Below are positions 1 through 8,335 of a stretch of 64,000 nt of DNA, piece after piece. The stretch is from Thermococcus sp. 21S9. GTDB taxonomy: Archaea > Methanobacteriota_B > Thermococci > Thermococcales > Thermococcaceae. The stretch spans positions 744,001-808,000 of the forward strand of contig NZ_SNUS01000001.1 of the NCBI RefSeq assembly GCF_012027635.1, read 5' to 3'. The notes beneath the pieces are model-generated. The model did not search any database, was not told the DNA's origin, and was given only the letters and a program-made list of their open reading frames with translations. Made by a program: the position numbers and the translations under genes. Positions within the stretch are counted from its first letter, which is position 1. Every line of letters begins with the position of its first letter.

Positions 1-1
1 G

Positions 2-295
2 GTCTTCGCGTTTCCCTCGCGGAGGGAGGGCTTCGGCATGGTCGTCCTCGAGGCGATGGCCTCTGGTCTCCCTGTGGTAACCGTTGAGCACCCTATGAAC
101 GCCTCGATGCACCTTGTTGAGGACGGCAAAACGGGCTTCGTCGTTCCTCTGGAGGAGGAATCCTTCTCCCGGGCGCTGATGCTCGCTCATGAGAACTCTT
201 CAAGGCTGGGGAGAATCGCGAAGGGGAATGCCGAACACTATGACTGGGACGAGATTGTTAGGGAGCTTCTCACGGTCTACGGGGTGGTTGAATGA
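2..295 (+). CDS. Glycosyltransferase family 4, C-terminal fragment (5' end outside window)
   Basis: The frame is open from base 2, so only the last 97 or so residues are visible. They carry the classic GT-B/GT4 nucleotide-sugar site: FPSRREGFGMVVLEAMASG, in which the E-x7-E pair binds the donor diphosphate and ribose, followed by LPVV and a DGKTGFVV loop. The donor and acceptor sugars cannot be told. The stop codon overlaps the start of the next GT4 gene (ATGA), so the two are translationally coupled in a cell-surface or exopolysaccharide operon. Confident on family, not on substrate. Confidence 0.9.
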   Translation, partial: VFAFPSRREGFGMVVLEAMASGLPVVTVEHPMNASMHLVEDGKTGFVVPLEEESFSRALMLAHENSSRLGRIAKGNAEHYDWDEIVRELLTVYGVVE

Positions 296-1266
296 AGGTC
301 TGCCTGATAGTCCGGCGCTTGAGCACCAAAGCTGGAGGAATCGCCGTCTACACAAGGAACTTAATCAGGACCCTCGAGCGGGAGGGGCACGAGGTCGAGC
401 TGTCGCCCGGCGAGAGGTTTTCGTACTTCCTCTGGCAGTTCTTCAGGGTTCCCCTCTGGCTCGTCCGTTCGAAATGCGATGCCTACCATGCCGTCGGCGT
501 TATAGAGGGTATAACGCTCCCGTTCTTCAAGCCGAAGGCGGAAAAGCGGGTCACGATACACGATTTAATCCCCCTGAAGCACCCGAGGAAGGGATTCAAA
601 GGCCTCTTCGAGCGCCTCTTCATTCGCCTCGGTCTTATCTCGGCGAGGAAATGCGACGTGGTTTACGCAGTCTCCCACCTGACGAAGGTCGATTTGGTCC
701 GCTTCGCGGGTATTTCAGAGGATAAGATAAAGGTCGTTCACCAGCCGATAGACGAGCGCTTTCTCATTGAACCACCCCATGCCGGGAAGTTCAGGGAGAA
801 GGGGAAGTTCATGGTGGGATACATCTCGAGGATGGACTACCACAAGAGGCACGCCCTTCTAGTTGAACTGTTCAAGCAGTGGGACAATCCGAACGCCAGA
901 CTTCTCTTGGCCGGAACCGGGGAAGAGTTCGAGCGCGTTAAAAAGCTGGCCGAAGGCGATGAGCGGATAAAACTCCTCGGTTTCATACCCGATGAGGAGC
1001 TGGTTGAGTTCTATGACTCGCTCGATGTCTACGTTCATGCGTCAAAATACGAGGGCTGGGGCCTGCCGATTGTTGAGGCCCTCGCCAGGGAAAAGCCCGT
1101 TATCGTTTTTGAGGATGCAGAGATACCGGGGGAAGTTAAGGGGCGGTGCGTGGTAGTGTCACATGCTAATTTCGCGAATATTCTTGATAAAATGTGTCTT
1201 GATAAAAAATTCCTTAAGAAACTCTCCATTTCAAAGTTAGAAGCTTTGAAAACTCTTCTTCAGTGA
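292..1266 (+). CDS. Glycosyltransferase family 4
   Basis: A 324-residue GT-B fold transferase. The N-terminus has the acceptor-side Rossmann start (MKVCLIVRRLSTKAGGIAVY, with a GG-x-A-x-Y-T loop). The C-terminal half has VGYISRMDYHKRH, LLLAGTGEE and the donor motif ASKYEGWGLPIVEALA with its E-x7-E pair. It lies 4 nt over the preceding GT4 gene. The last 35-40 codons (from about 1150) are sharply more A+T-rich than the body, and the tail is short for the family. The 3' end overlaps the opposing GT2 gene by 53 bp. The C-terminus therefore looks remodelled at the edge of a transferred block. Sugar specificity unknown. Confidence 0.92.
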   Translation: MKVCLIVRRLSTKAGGIAVYTRNLIRTLEREGHEVELSPGERFSYFLWQFFRVPLWLVRSKCDAYHAVGVIEGITLPFFKPKAEKRVTIHDLIPLKHPRKGFKGLFERLFIRLGLISARKCDVVYAVSHLTKVDLVRFAGISEDKIKVVHQPIDERFLIEPPHAGKFREKGKFMVGYISRMDYHKRHALLVELFKQWDNPNARLLLAGTGEEFERVKKLAEGDERIKLLGFIPDEELVEFYDSLDVYVHASKYEGWGLPIVEALAREKPVIVFEDAEIPGEVKGRCVVVSHANFANILDKMCLDKKFLKKLSISKLEALKTLLQ

Positions 1267-2272
1267 TGCGTTTTTGTATTCGCTTTTTTTCTCGGAACAT
1301 CTCTGGAAGGATGCGGAATAGCATTGTGTATCCCTTCACTACTGCTTTAACTTTTCCTCTTAGAACTACGTTGTATACTGCATAGAGCACGTTACCGAGG
1401 ATATATAGGGGGGCATACCTCCTGGGAAGATTCAGAAATGCGCAAATAAGATGCCCCTTGAGAGAATGGGAAACGGCAAGGTCGCTTACTTCAAGTCCCC
1501 CCGTGCTTTTTCCTCCATAGTGGTAAGCTATTGCAGAGGGTTCGTAGATTAATGGGAATCCCGCCCATCTTATTCTTGATGCAAGGTCTGTGTCTTCGTA
1601 GTATAGGAAGAATAACCTATCATTGAACAGCCCTGCTTCAAGTAATGCCTTAGAAGAGTACAAGGCGCAGGCCGCACATAATGTTGGGACTTCTTCTTTT
1701 GTTGAAAATTCTGTTTTGGGTCTGAATTTTCCCCTATCAAAGCTGTATCCGTTCTTTGAATATTCTCCCCCTGCACTGTCAATCAACTCGGGATTCCTTG
1801 CCCAGAGGATTTTGGGGGCAACTGCACCTGCGTGTGTGCGTTCTGATGTTTGGACCAACTTCGTAATTGTTTCAGGTGTTATGAGTGCGTCATCATTGAG
1901 GAGAAGTATGTAGTCTGCATTCAGAACACTTAGAGCAAACTTTATTCCGACATTGTTTCCTCCGCCAAATCCATAATTTTCTCTGTTTTTTATCAGGATA
2001 AGTCTTCTGTTGGGGTCTAATTTTTCGTATCTATGCTTGTTGAACTTACCTTTTTTGGCGTCCTCCTCTGAGAGCTTAAAGACGCTAATTGGGGGTTTCC
2101 TTTCTTGGGCGTATTTCTCAATCCTATTGACTGAATTATCAGTGGATGCGTTGTCTACTACTATGACGTCATAGCTACGGAAATGGGAGGTATAAACTGA
2201 CTCAACGGCTTCAATAGTGGTCTTCCAGCTGTTCCAATTGAGGATTATCACAGAGACCCTGTGTCTTCCCAT
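1214..2272 (-). CDS. Glycosyltransferase family 2 (rhamnosyltransferase-like)
   Basis: A 352-residue GT-A enzyme: VSVIILNWNSWKTTIEAVES start, VVDNASTDNS, a glycine-rich GFGGGNNVGIKFA loop, the metal-binding acidic motif LLLNDDA, and FFLYYEDTDLASRIRWAG with the ED base region. This arrangement is typical of WbbL/RfbF-like rhamnosyl- and related transferases (family knowledge). A short basic or amphipathic C-terminal region follows. It reads away from the FdtA operon, and the 150-bp gap upstream carries divergent A+T-rich promoters. Its 3' end overlaps the GT4 gene by 53 bp. The acceptor is unknown; rhamnose would fit the nearby rfb genes but is an inference. Confidence 0.9.
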   Translation of the reverse strand: MGRHRVSVIILNWNSWKTTIEAVESVYTSHFRSYDVIVVDNASTDNSVNRIEKYAQERKPPISVFKLSEEDAKKGKFNKHRYEKLDPNRRLILIKNRENYGFGGGNNVGIKFALSVLNADYILLLNDDALITPETITKLVQTSERTHAGAVAPKILWARNPELIDSAGGEYSKNGYSFDRGKFRPKTEFSTKEEVPTLCAACALYSSKALLEAGLFNDRLFFLYYEDTDLASRIRWAGFPLIYEPSAIAYHYGGKSTGGLEVSDLAVSHSLKGHLICAFLNLPRRYAPLYILGNVLYAVYNVVLRGKVKAVVKGYTMLFRILPEMFREKKRIQKRITEEEFSKLLTLKWRVS

Positions 2273-2430
2273 TGTTTTATCTGCCGTATACTCAAGTTAA
2301 AAATGTTTGTATTCCGTTATATTTAACATTGCATTTGCATAGGCTAAGTTAGAATTTAAACCGTAGTTTTTATAAGAGACTTTTGTATTAGAATCCCAAT
2401 GTTAATAAGAAGGATTTTAGGGTGAATCCC
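2273..2430. promoter_or_regulatory. Divergent intergenic promoter region
   Basis: An A+T-rich spacer between the minus-strand GT2 gene and the plus-strand sugar-nucleotide genes. A TATA-like TTTTTATAAG lies at about 2368-2377, roughly 55-60 nt before the ATG at 2431. For the minus strand, A+T-rich tracts just upstream of 2272 could serve as TATA. No repeat or RNA gene was seen. Confidence 0.5.
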
Positions 2431-2916
2431 ATGTCTCGGTTGGATTTATGTAGGATTATAGAGTTTCCCATTGTGCATGATTATAGGGGGAATTTAACAT
2501 TCATTGAACAAATGAGGCATGTCCCCTTTGAGATAAAAAGAATTTATTACCTCTATGATGTTCCTACCGGCGCTATAAGAGGGGGACATGCTCATATCGC
2601 ACTTGAGCAGGTAATAATCTCTATGAGTGGGAGCTTTCGCGTCATTATCCATGATGGATACTCCCAAAAGGACTTCTTTTTGAACCGTCCCCACTATGGT
2701 TTGTATATTCCCCCTGGGATGTGGAGGGAGCTTGTTGATTTTTCTTCGAATGCTGTTGCTTTGGTTCTCGCGTCTGAGTTTTATAATGAATCTGATTATA
2801 TCCGGGATTTTGAAGAGTTTCAAAAGAAGGTAAGGGAGGGATTTTGGAATGAGTCAGATAGAAGAGTTGAAGAAAAAATATCAAGATTATACGGAAAAAA
2901 TAAAGCAGATTCATAG
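2431..2916 (+). CDS. dTDP-4-dehydro-6-deoxyglucose 3,4-ketoisomerase family (FdtA/QdtA-like)
   Basis: A small cupin protein of 161 residues. The family converts dTDP-4-keto-6-deoxyglucose to the 3-keto isomer, the step before 3-amination to Fuc3N or Qui3N. Visible signatures are the FdtA/WxcM pattern DYRGNLTFIEQ, IKRIYYLYDVP, RGGHAH with its catalytic histidines, and IPPGMWRELVDFS. The substrate comes from RfbA and RfbB encoded at 8.3-10.4 kb. I chose ATG 2431 because GGTGA lies 5 nt upstream; a GTG at 2422 overlaps that site. The 3' end overlaps the acetyltransferase by 68 nt. FdtA (fuco) versus QdtA (quino) cannot be decided by eye. Confidence 0.88.
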   Translation: MSRLDLCRIIEFPIVHDYRGNLTFIEQMRHVPFEIKRIYYLYDVPTGAIRGGHAHIALEQVIISMSGSFRVIIHDGYSQKDFFLNRPHYGLYIPPGMWRELVDFSSNAVALVLASEFYNESDYIRDFEEFQKKVREGFWNESDRRVEEKISRLYGKNKADS

Positions 2917-3508
2917 GACTCTTGAATCCCGTGGAGTGTTTATACACCCTAATGCTTTGGTTGAAACTGAAAATATTGGAAGTGGAACTCGAGTTTGGGC
3001 ATTTGTTCATATTCTCCCTGGCGCAAGAATCGGGAAAAATTGTAATATATGCGATAATGTTTTCATCGAGAATGATGTCGTAGTTGGGGATAATGTTACC
3101 ATAAAAAATGGCGTTCAGTTATGGGATGGAGTTAGAATTGATAATAATGTTTTCATTGGCCCAAATGCAACGTTTACTAATGACCCCCGCCCAAGGAGTA
3201 AACAGTATCCACCAGAATTTACTAAAACGTACATTAAAGAGGGGGCTAGTATCGGGGCTAACGCCACTATAATATGTGGGGTAACTATCGGTAAGTGGGC
3301 TATGGTGGGGGCGGGTTCCGTTGTTACAAAAGATGTCCCAGATTATGCACTGGTTTATGGAGTGCCAGCTAGGATTAAAGGATGGGTTTGTGAATGTGGG
3401 AAGGACCTTAACTTCGATGAGAACGGCATAGCAAAGTGTAGTTGTGGTAAAGAATACAAAAAGATTAAAGACACTGATGGTAACGAGATTGTGGTGAGAC
3501 TCAGATGA
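2849..3508 (+). CDS. Hexapeptide-repeat sugar N-acetyltransferase (WbpD/QdtC/FdtC-like)
   Basis: A 219-residue left-handed beta-helix acyltransferase, probably acetylating a 3-amino-3,6-dideoxyhexose on dTDP. The hexapeptide repeats run from residue 30 to 165 ([20 protein letters not shown] and onward), with the [14 protein letters not shown] loop characteristic of WbpD-like enzymes, and [19 protein letters not shown] closing the helix. After it come two CxC pairs ([18 protein letters not shown]) that look like a small zinc ribbon, as in archaeal and bacterial WbpD relatives. About 30 residues of charged helix precede the repeats. It is in one operon with the ketoisomerase and aminotransferase, overlapping the latter by 4 nt. 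Confidence 0.9.
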   Translation: MSQIEELKKKYQDYTEKIKQIHRTLESRGVFIHPNALVETENIGSGTRVWAFVHILPGARIGKNCNICDNVFIENDVVVGDNVTIKNGVQLWDGVRIDNNVFIGPNATFTNDPRPRSKQYPPEFTKTYIKEGASIGANATIICGVTIGKWAMVGAGSVVTKDVPDYALVYGVPARIKGWVCECGKDLNFDENGIAKCSCGKEYKKIKDTDGNEIVVRLR

Positions 3509-4602
3509 TACCCTTTGTGGACCTCAAGAGGGAATACCAAGAGATTGGTGACGAGATACTACGTGCTATTCAAAGGGTCATTGAAAGTGGATGGTTTATC
3601 TTGGGGAATGAACTCAACCAATTTGAAAAAGAATTTGCGGATTATCTTGGGGTTAAATATGCTATCGGTGTTAACTCTGGGTCTGATGCACTTTATCTTG
3701 CTGTTAAGGCTCTGGGTATACACTCAGGTGATGAAGTAATTACAGTTTCTCATACTTTCATTTCCACCGTTGATGCCATAGTTCGAAACGGTGCACGGGT
3801 AGTTTTTGTTGATATCGACCCTGAGACGTACACGATTGATGTTGACCAACTTGAAAAATCCATAACTCCTAAGACAAAAGCTATAATTCCAGTTCATCTG
3901 TATGGTCATCCTGCCGATATGGAACCTATAATGGAACTCGCTGAAGAGTATGGGTTGTATGTTATTGAGGATGCAAGTCAGGCTCATGGGGCTGAATATA
4001 AGGGTAAAAAAGTTGGTACCTTTGGGCACTTGGCTTGCTTTAGTTTTTACCCAACAAAAAATCTTGGGGCATATGGTGATGCAGGTGCTATAGTGACGAA
4101 TGATGCAGAACTTGCTGATAAGTTAAGGATGATGAGAAATTATGGTTCCCCTAAAAAGTATTACCACGATTTCGTTGGTGTTAATAGTAGACTTGATGAA
4201 ATCCAAGCCGCAGTTCTTCGGATAAAACTGAAGTACCTTGACCAATGGAACGAAAAAAGGAGAAAAATTGCAAAGTTATATAGTGAACTTTTAGACAATT
4301 CTGATGTTATCACCCCTTCCGAAAAAGAATGGGCAAAGCATGTTTACCATCTCTACGTCATCCGACATAAGAACAGGGATAAACTTCAGCAATACCTCTC
4401 GGAAAAAGGAATAAAAACTCAAATACACTACCCCGTTCCGGTTCACCTCCAAAAAGCGTACTTGGAGTTGGGGTATAGGGTCAGGCTTCCCATTACAGAG
4501 CGTATCAGTTCAGAAGTCCTCTCTTTGCCGATGTATCCCTGGCTAAGTAATGGAGAAGTTGAGTCCATTGCCAATACCGTCCTTGAGTTCATTGGTCGGT
4601 GA
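3505..4602 (+). CDS. DegT/DnrJ/EryC1/StrS sugar aminotransferase (FdtB/QdtB-like)
   Basis: A 365-residue PLP enzyme that would transaminate the 3-keto sugar made by the FdtA-like isomerase. Seen: VDLKREY start, [47 protein letters not shown] and [16 protein letters not shown], where K185 is the PLP lysine. Length is normal for the family. It starts at ATGA overlapping the acetyltransferase stop and is followed after 6 nt by a glycosyltransferase. Amino donor, probably glutamate, is family knowledge. Confidence 0.93.
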   Translation: MIPFVDLKREYQEIGDEILRAIQRVIESGWFILGNELNQFEKEFADYLGVKYAIGVNSGSDALYLAVKALGIHSGDEVITVSHTFISTVDAIVRNGARVVFVDIDPETYTIDVDQLEKSITPKTKAIIPVHLYGHPADMEPIMELAEEYGLYVIEDASQAHGAEYKGKKVGTFGHLACFSFYPTKNLGAYGDAGAIVTNDAELADKLRMMRNYGSPKKYYHDFVGVNSRLDEIQAAVLRIKLKYLDQWNEKRRKIAKLYSELLDNSDVITPSEKEWAKHVYHLYVIRHKNRDKLQQYLSEKGIKTQIHYPVPVHLQKAYLELGYRVRLPITERISSEVLSLPMYPWLSNGEVESIANTVLEFIGR

Positions 4603-4608
4603 GGAACA

Positions 4609-5520
4609 ATGACTGGAGCTACAGGCAATCTAAAACTTTCTTGTATCATGCTTGCAAGAAATTTGATTTCACAGGGGTACCCATTTGTTGAAGCTATTCT
4701 TTCGGTAATAGAGTATTGTGATGAATTCATTGTTTGCGAGGGATATAGCACGGATGGCACGTACCAAATTTTAAAGAGATTGGAAGAGCATTATAATGAC
4801 AAGCTTATAATAAAACGCACAAGGTGGACGACCAAAAGTAGTATGGGAGAACTATTTGCGAGGCTTCTTAATGAAGCTATCCAGGAAAGTTCGGGGGATT
4901 ATATCTTAAAACTTGACCCCGATCATGTTTTTGATAAATCGACCATTGAAACTTTACTGTTCCTGGCTAAAGCAAAACCCCAGGTCGATATATTTTTCAT
5001 TCCCTACTTGTACTTTGTTGGTGATTGGATAGTAAAACCAGAATTGTGGGCACCTACATTTGCGAGAAACACAGGAGATGTTTTCCTTGGAGGTGATAGT
5101 TCTGGCTTTAAATTTACATTTAAGGGGATAGCAAAATTGGTTCTTAGGAATTTAAGACACCCCTACGGTGTTTTGAATTCAATACATTACGCCTATGTCC
5201 CCGTTCCGGTGTATCATTACTATGCTATATTCCCTGGTAACTATATAACTCGTATTGAGGAGCATAAAAAATTCTACCGGAACTACGATTGGAGCCCATA
5301 TGACAAGGTCCTTTCAAAGCTTAAGTTCGTTAAAGATTGGAGTGCTTTTTGGGAGATTGTCGCAAAAGAAATTGTTGATACCACCTGGTCTTGGTATGGT
5401 AATCGCAAGATTGAAAAATATATAGGACAGCCACCTCTACCAGAGCTGATTAGACCTCTCTGGGGTAAATGGACGTATGTTGTTAGAGAAGAACTTTTTG
5501 AATCCACTCATGAGAATTGA
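4609..5520 (+). CDS. Glycosyltransferase, GT2-like
   Basis: A 303-residue GT-A type protein: LSCIMLARN start, a CDEFIVCEGYSTDGT region equivalent to the GT2 D-x-S-x-D-x-T segment, and a DxD metal site in LKLDPDHVFDKSTIE. The second half is aromatic (HYAYVPVPVYHYYAIFPG) and hydrophilic, with no convincing membrane helix. GGTGAGG precedes the ATG. It follows the aminotransferase by 6 nt, so it may transfer the acetamido-dideoxyhexose made upstream; that is inference from position. Confidence 0.8.
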   Translation: MTGATGNLKLSCIMLARNLISQGYPFVEAILSVIEYCDEFIVCEGYSTDGTYQILKRLEEHYNDKLIIKRTRWTTKSSMGELFARLLNEAIQESSGDYILKLDPDHVFDKSTIETLLFLAKAKPQVDIFFIPYLYFVGDWIVKPELWAPTFARNTGDVFLGGDSSGFKFTFKGIAKLVLRNLRHPYGVLNSIHYAYVPVPVYHYYAIFPGNYITRIEEHKKFYRNYDWSPYDKVLSKLKFVKDWSAFWEIVAKEIVDTTWSWYGNRKIEKYIGQPPLPELIRPLWGKWTYVVREELFESTHEN

Positions 5521-5537
5521 CAACTTAAAAGGGGGAC

Positions 5538-6914
5538 GTGACTTTGAAGAAACGCCCCAATATTTTCATAATAGTTTTGGATACCCTCCGGAAGGATTAC
5601 TCGGAAAATATTGAACGGACACTTGAGAAAATGGGTTTTGTGAATTACACTCATGCTATAGCTCCATCCCCTTGGACGATTCCAAGTCATGCCTCTATGC
5701 TGACAGGTTTATATCCCTCATTTCATAGGGCTCATGAAACTCGCACCAAGAAGATACCACATGTTAAGTTGGTACAGGGTGATTCCCTTTTAACATTCAA
5801 ACTGAGAAGAGCTGGGTATACTACAGCCCTTTTAACGGCTAATTTTTTTGTACATCCTGAATTTGGGTTTAAAGGATTTGACTATGTGTATTATTCTCCT
5901 CCAATGACGGTCCCATCGATTCTCTCCCAATCTGAACGAAAAGTTATATCCGATTTGTTTAGTGTGTACCAGGATATTCATTCAGTGGCAATGTATCTGT
6001 TTTCACGTAGGAAGTACAAATTGCTCCTTAAAAGCGCCCTTCAATATTCCCTAAATCGTAGCTATCCCTATATTATGGCATTGATAAAACATTGGCCCAT
6101 TGAAAAAGGAATAACCTCTATAACGAAGAACTTGGATAGTTATCTGGACAGGTTGGGGCATTCAAAATACTATAACAACTTCGTCTTTATAAACACAATT
6201 GAGATGCACGAACCGTATCTCGTGAACGACAATTTAAGTGTTCTATCAGAGCACCTAAAAACCGGTAACCTCGACCAAGGATTTGCAACTAAATGGCGGA
6301 TTCGATATGATACTCAAGCCAAATATTTAGTTCACAAGTTATCATCTTTATTGCACGTTCTCGAGAGTCATGACATTTTTGACAACTCACTTATAGTGGT
6401 GACCAGTGACCACGGACAACTATTGGGGGAACATGGTAGGATTGGCCATGGTAATTTTCTGTATGATGAGTTGCTAAGGGTTCCTCTACTCATAAAATAT
6501 CCTTCCTTTATGGATGTCCACACCTCCAACTGTATCGATGATGAATGGAAGTGGATAAGTTTAAATTCTTTAAAATCTCTCACAGTGAATATTGCTATGA
6601 ACAAGAAGGGAGTATCTGATGAGGTCCTCTTTTCTGATGTAGTATTCTCTGAGTCCTATGGAATAGCTGGGAAAGTAATCCCCAATAACACCACTGAACT
6701 CAAAAATATCATGCACCTTGAGAAGTACAGGATTGCGGTATACTATCGGACTTTTAAAGGAATATTCAATGTGACTAATTGGAAATTTGAAGACATAATC
6801 TCGTATGACCCCTCAATCTCTATAACTCCCAATATTGTGAGCGAAATGAAAAAAGCTGTTGTTCAATTTTTAAAACGTCAATTGTTAGTGAAACGTTTAC
6901 GGAAGCTAGGGTAG
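5538..6914 (+). CDS. Alkaline-phosphatase-superfamily (sulfatase-like) protein with Thr nucleophile
   Basis: 458 residues. Metal-binding motifs of the sulfatase/AlkP fold are clear: NIFIIVLDTLRKDY (D15), SPWTIPSHASMLTGLYP, and TSDHGQLLGEHGRIGHG. In true sulfatases the nucleophile is a Cys or Ser matured to formylglycine in C-x-P-x-R. Here the aligned residue is T47 and the Arg is His52, so formylglycine chemistry is not possible. A phosphodiesterase or a phospho-group transferase acting on a glycan or lipid is more likely. No signal peptide or membrane segment is visible. The start is uncertain: GTG 5538 or TTG 5544, both behind a GGGGG run. The 3' end overlaps rfbD by 9 bp. Confidence 0.85.
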   Translation: MTLKKRPNIFIIVLDTLRKDYSENIERTLEKMGFVNYTHAIAPSPWTIPSHASMLTGLYPSFHRAHETRTKKIPHVKLVQGDSLLTFKLRRAGYTTALLTANFFVHPEFGFKGFDYVYYSPPMTVPSILSQSERKVISDLFSVYQDIHSVAMYLFSRRKYKLLLKSALQYSLNRSYPYIMALIKHWPIEKGITSITKNLDSYLDRLGHSKYYNNFVFINTIEMHEPYLVNDNLSVLSEHLKTGNLDQGFATKWRIRYDTQAKYLVHKLSSLLHVLESHDIFDNSLIVVTSDHGQLLGEHGRIGHGNFLYDELLRVPLLIKYPSFMDVHTSNCIDDEWKWISLNSLKSLTVNIAMNKKGVSDEVLFSDVVFSESYGIAGKVIPNNTTELKNIMHLEKYRIAVYYRTFKGIFNVTNWKFEDIISYDPSISITPNIVSEMKKAVVQFLKRQLLVKRLRKLG

Positions 6915-7766
6915 GCCTATCGTTTTTAGATATCTGATTAATCCCTGCCTCCAGTCCGGCATCCTTAGGCCGAGCTCATGGAGTCTTCTGTTTTCCAGTG
7001 CTGAGAACCTTGGTCTCTTCGCGAGTCTATTCAGCTCGCTCGACTTTATCGGCTCTATCTCAACATCCCAGCCGAGAATATCAAATATTGTTTTGGTGAA
7101 CTCATACCATGAGCAATATCCCTCGTTCACCATGTGATAGATTCCATACGGAGGTTCACGCCCCAAAAGTTTCGCAAGGGTCTCTGCAACATCTCGGGTA
7201 TGGGTGGGGCTCATAACCTGGTCTACTACTACCCTAAGATTCTCCCCGTGCTTTGCCTTTTCGATGACCCAGTTTACGAAGTTCCCGCCTTTTCCTCTTG
7301 CCCCCGCTTTACCATAGAGGCTTGCCACCCTTATGATGTAGTGTCTGTGTGAGTAGTTCCGTGTGAAAACTTCGCCTGCAAGCTTACTCGTTCCGTAGAC
7401 ATTTATGGGGTTTGGGGCATCTTTTTCGATGTAGGGGCTTCCTTTTTTCCCGTCGAAGACATAGTCTGTGCTAATGTAAACATTTACTGCGTTTATCTCA
7501 TCCGCAATCCTTGCAACGTTCAGCGCGCCTATCGCGTTGACGGCGAAAGCTTTCTCTGGGTAGACCTCGGCATCGTCCACTCGAACATAGGCGGCGGTGT
7601 TTACAATTATGTCAGGTTTAACCTCCTTTAAAATTCGCAGGCTCTCAGCAACGGCAACATCAAGGTCTTTATGGGTTAAAGGAATAACATCAAAGCCTTT
7701 CTTCTTGAAAACTTCTGCAAGGTCACTTCCAAGCTGGCCGTTTGCCCCTATGATTGCAACCCTCAT
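6906..7766 (-). CDS. rfbD: dTDP-4-dehydrorhamnose reductase
   Basis: 286 residues, last enzyme of dTDP-L-rhamnose synthesis (NADPH-dependent reduction). Seen: GxxGxxG cofactor loop GANGQLGSDLAE, VNTAAYVRVDDAE, STDYVFDG, the YGTSKLAGE catalytic Y-x3-K and RVASLYG. GAGGTGAT lies 3 nt before ATG. It ends a minus-strand run rfbA-rfbB-rfbC-rfbD with gaps or overlaps of about 10 nt, as expected for one operon. Confidence 0.96.
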   Translation of the reverse strand: MRVAIIGANGQLGSDLAEVFKKKGFDVIPLTHKDLDVAVAESLRILKEVKPDIIVNTAAYVRVDDAEVYPEKAFAVNAIGALNVARIADEINAVNVYISTDYVFDGKKGSPYIEKDAPNPINVYGTSKLAGEVFTRNYSHRHYIIRVASLYGKAGARGKGGNFVNWVIEKAKHGENLRVVVDQVMSPTHTRDVAETLAKLLGREPPYGIYHMVNEGYCSWYEFTKTIFDILGWDVEIEPIKSSELNRLAKRPRFSALENRRLHELGLRMPDWRQGLIRYLKTIGLP

Positions 7767-7775
7767 AGCATCACC

Positions 7776-8333
7776 TCAGAACACCCAGCCCTTCTTGATG
7801 GCCTCTTTCAGCGTCGGCCATTTTTTGTCCTTCTCTGAGACTATTGGTTCATCTACTGGCCAGTCTATGCCAAGTTCGGGGTCGTTCCAGATAATACCTC
7901 CCTCGTGGTCGGGAGCGTAAACGTTGTCCACCTTGTAAACAACATCTGCAACATCGCTTAGCACGACAAAACCGTGGGCGAAGCCCCGGGGAATATAGAG
8001 TTGCCATTTGTTGAACTCTGATAAGATAACTCCCACCCACTTTCCAAACGTTGGTGAGTTCTTTCGTAAGTCAACGACCACATCGTAGATTACTCCCCTA
8101 ACGACCCGCACTATTTTCGCTTGAGCGTAGGGTTCGCGCTGGAAGTGGAGACCTCTTAACACGCCGTAACGAGAGTGGGACTGGTTATCTTGAACGAACT
8201 CTTCATGAATACCTGCCCGCTCAAAGTCCGGCTTTTTGTATGTCTCCATGAAAAAGCCCCTTTCATCACCAAAGACTTTCGGTTTGATTAGTATAACGTC
8301 TTGGATTTCAAGCCTCTCGAACTCGAAGGGCAT
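7776..8333 (-). CDS. rfbC: dTDP-4-dehydrorhamnose 3,5-epimerase
   Basis: 185-residue cupin epimerase. Signatures: DERGFFMETYK, VQDNQSHSRYGVLRGLHFQ (catalytic His), VVRGVIYDVVVDLR and IPRGFAHGFVVLSD. I start at ATG 8333, which has GGTGGTGA just upstream and directly follows the rfbB stop; a GTG at 8342 would lie inside rfbB. The enzyme takes dTDP-4-keto-6-deoxyglucose, so it competes with the FdtA-like isomerase encoded at 2.4 kb for the same intermediate. Confidence 0.96.
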   Translation of the reverse strand: MPFEFERLEIQDVILIKPKVFGDERGFFMETYKKPDFERAGIHEEFVQDNQSHSRYGVLRGLHFQREPYAQAKIVRVVRGVIYDVVVDLRKNSPTFGKWVGVILSEFNKWQLYIPRGFAHGFVVLSDVADVVYKVDNVYAPDHEGGIIWNDPELGIDWPVDEPIVSEKDKKWPTLKEAIKKGWVF

Positions 8334-8335
8334 CC

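Larger units (their letters stand above)
1150..6905. other. A+T-rich cassette inside the glycan locus (probable transferred block)
   Basis: Base composition changes abruptly near 1150 and back near 6905. Inside, A+T-rich codons dominate (AAT, ATT, GAT, AAA); outside, the usual G+C-rich Thermococcus codons return. The block holds six genes: a minus-strand GT2, then FdtA-like, acetyltransferase, DegT aminotransferase, glycosyltransferase and a sulfatase-like gene. Both edges coincide with overlapping 3' ends of convergent genes. No transposase, tRNA or flanking repeat was seen, so homologous replacement of a serotype-like cassette is more likely than an insertion element. The transfer is inferred from composition only. 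Confidence 0.7.
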
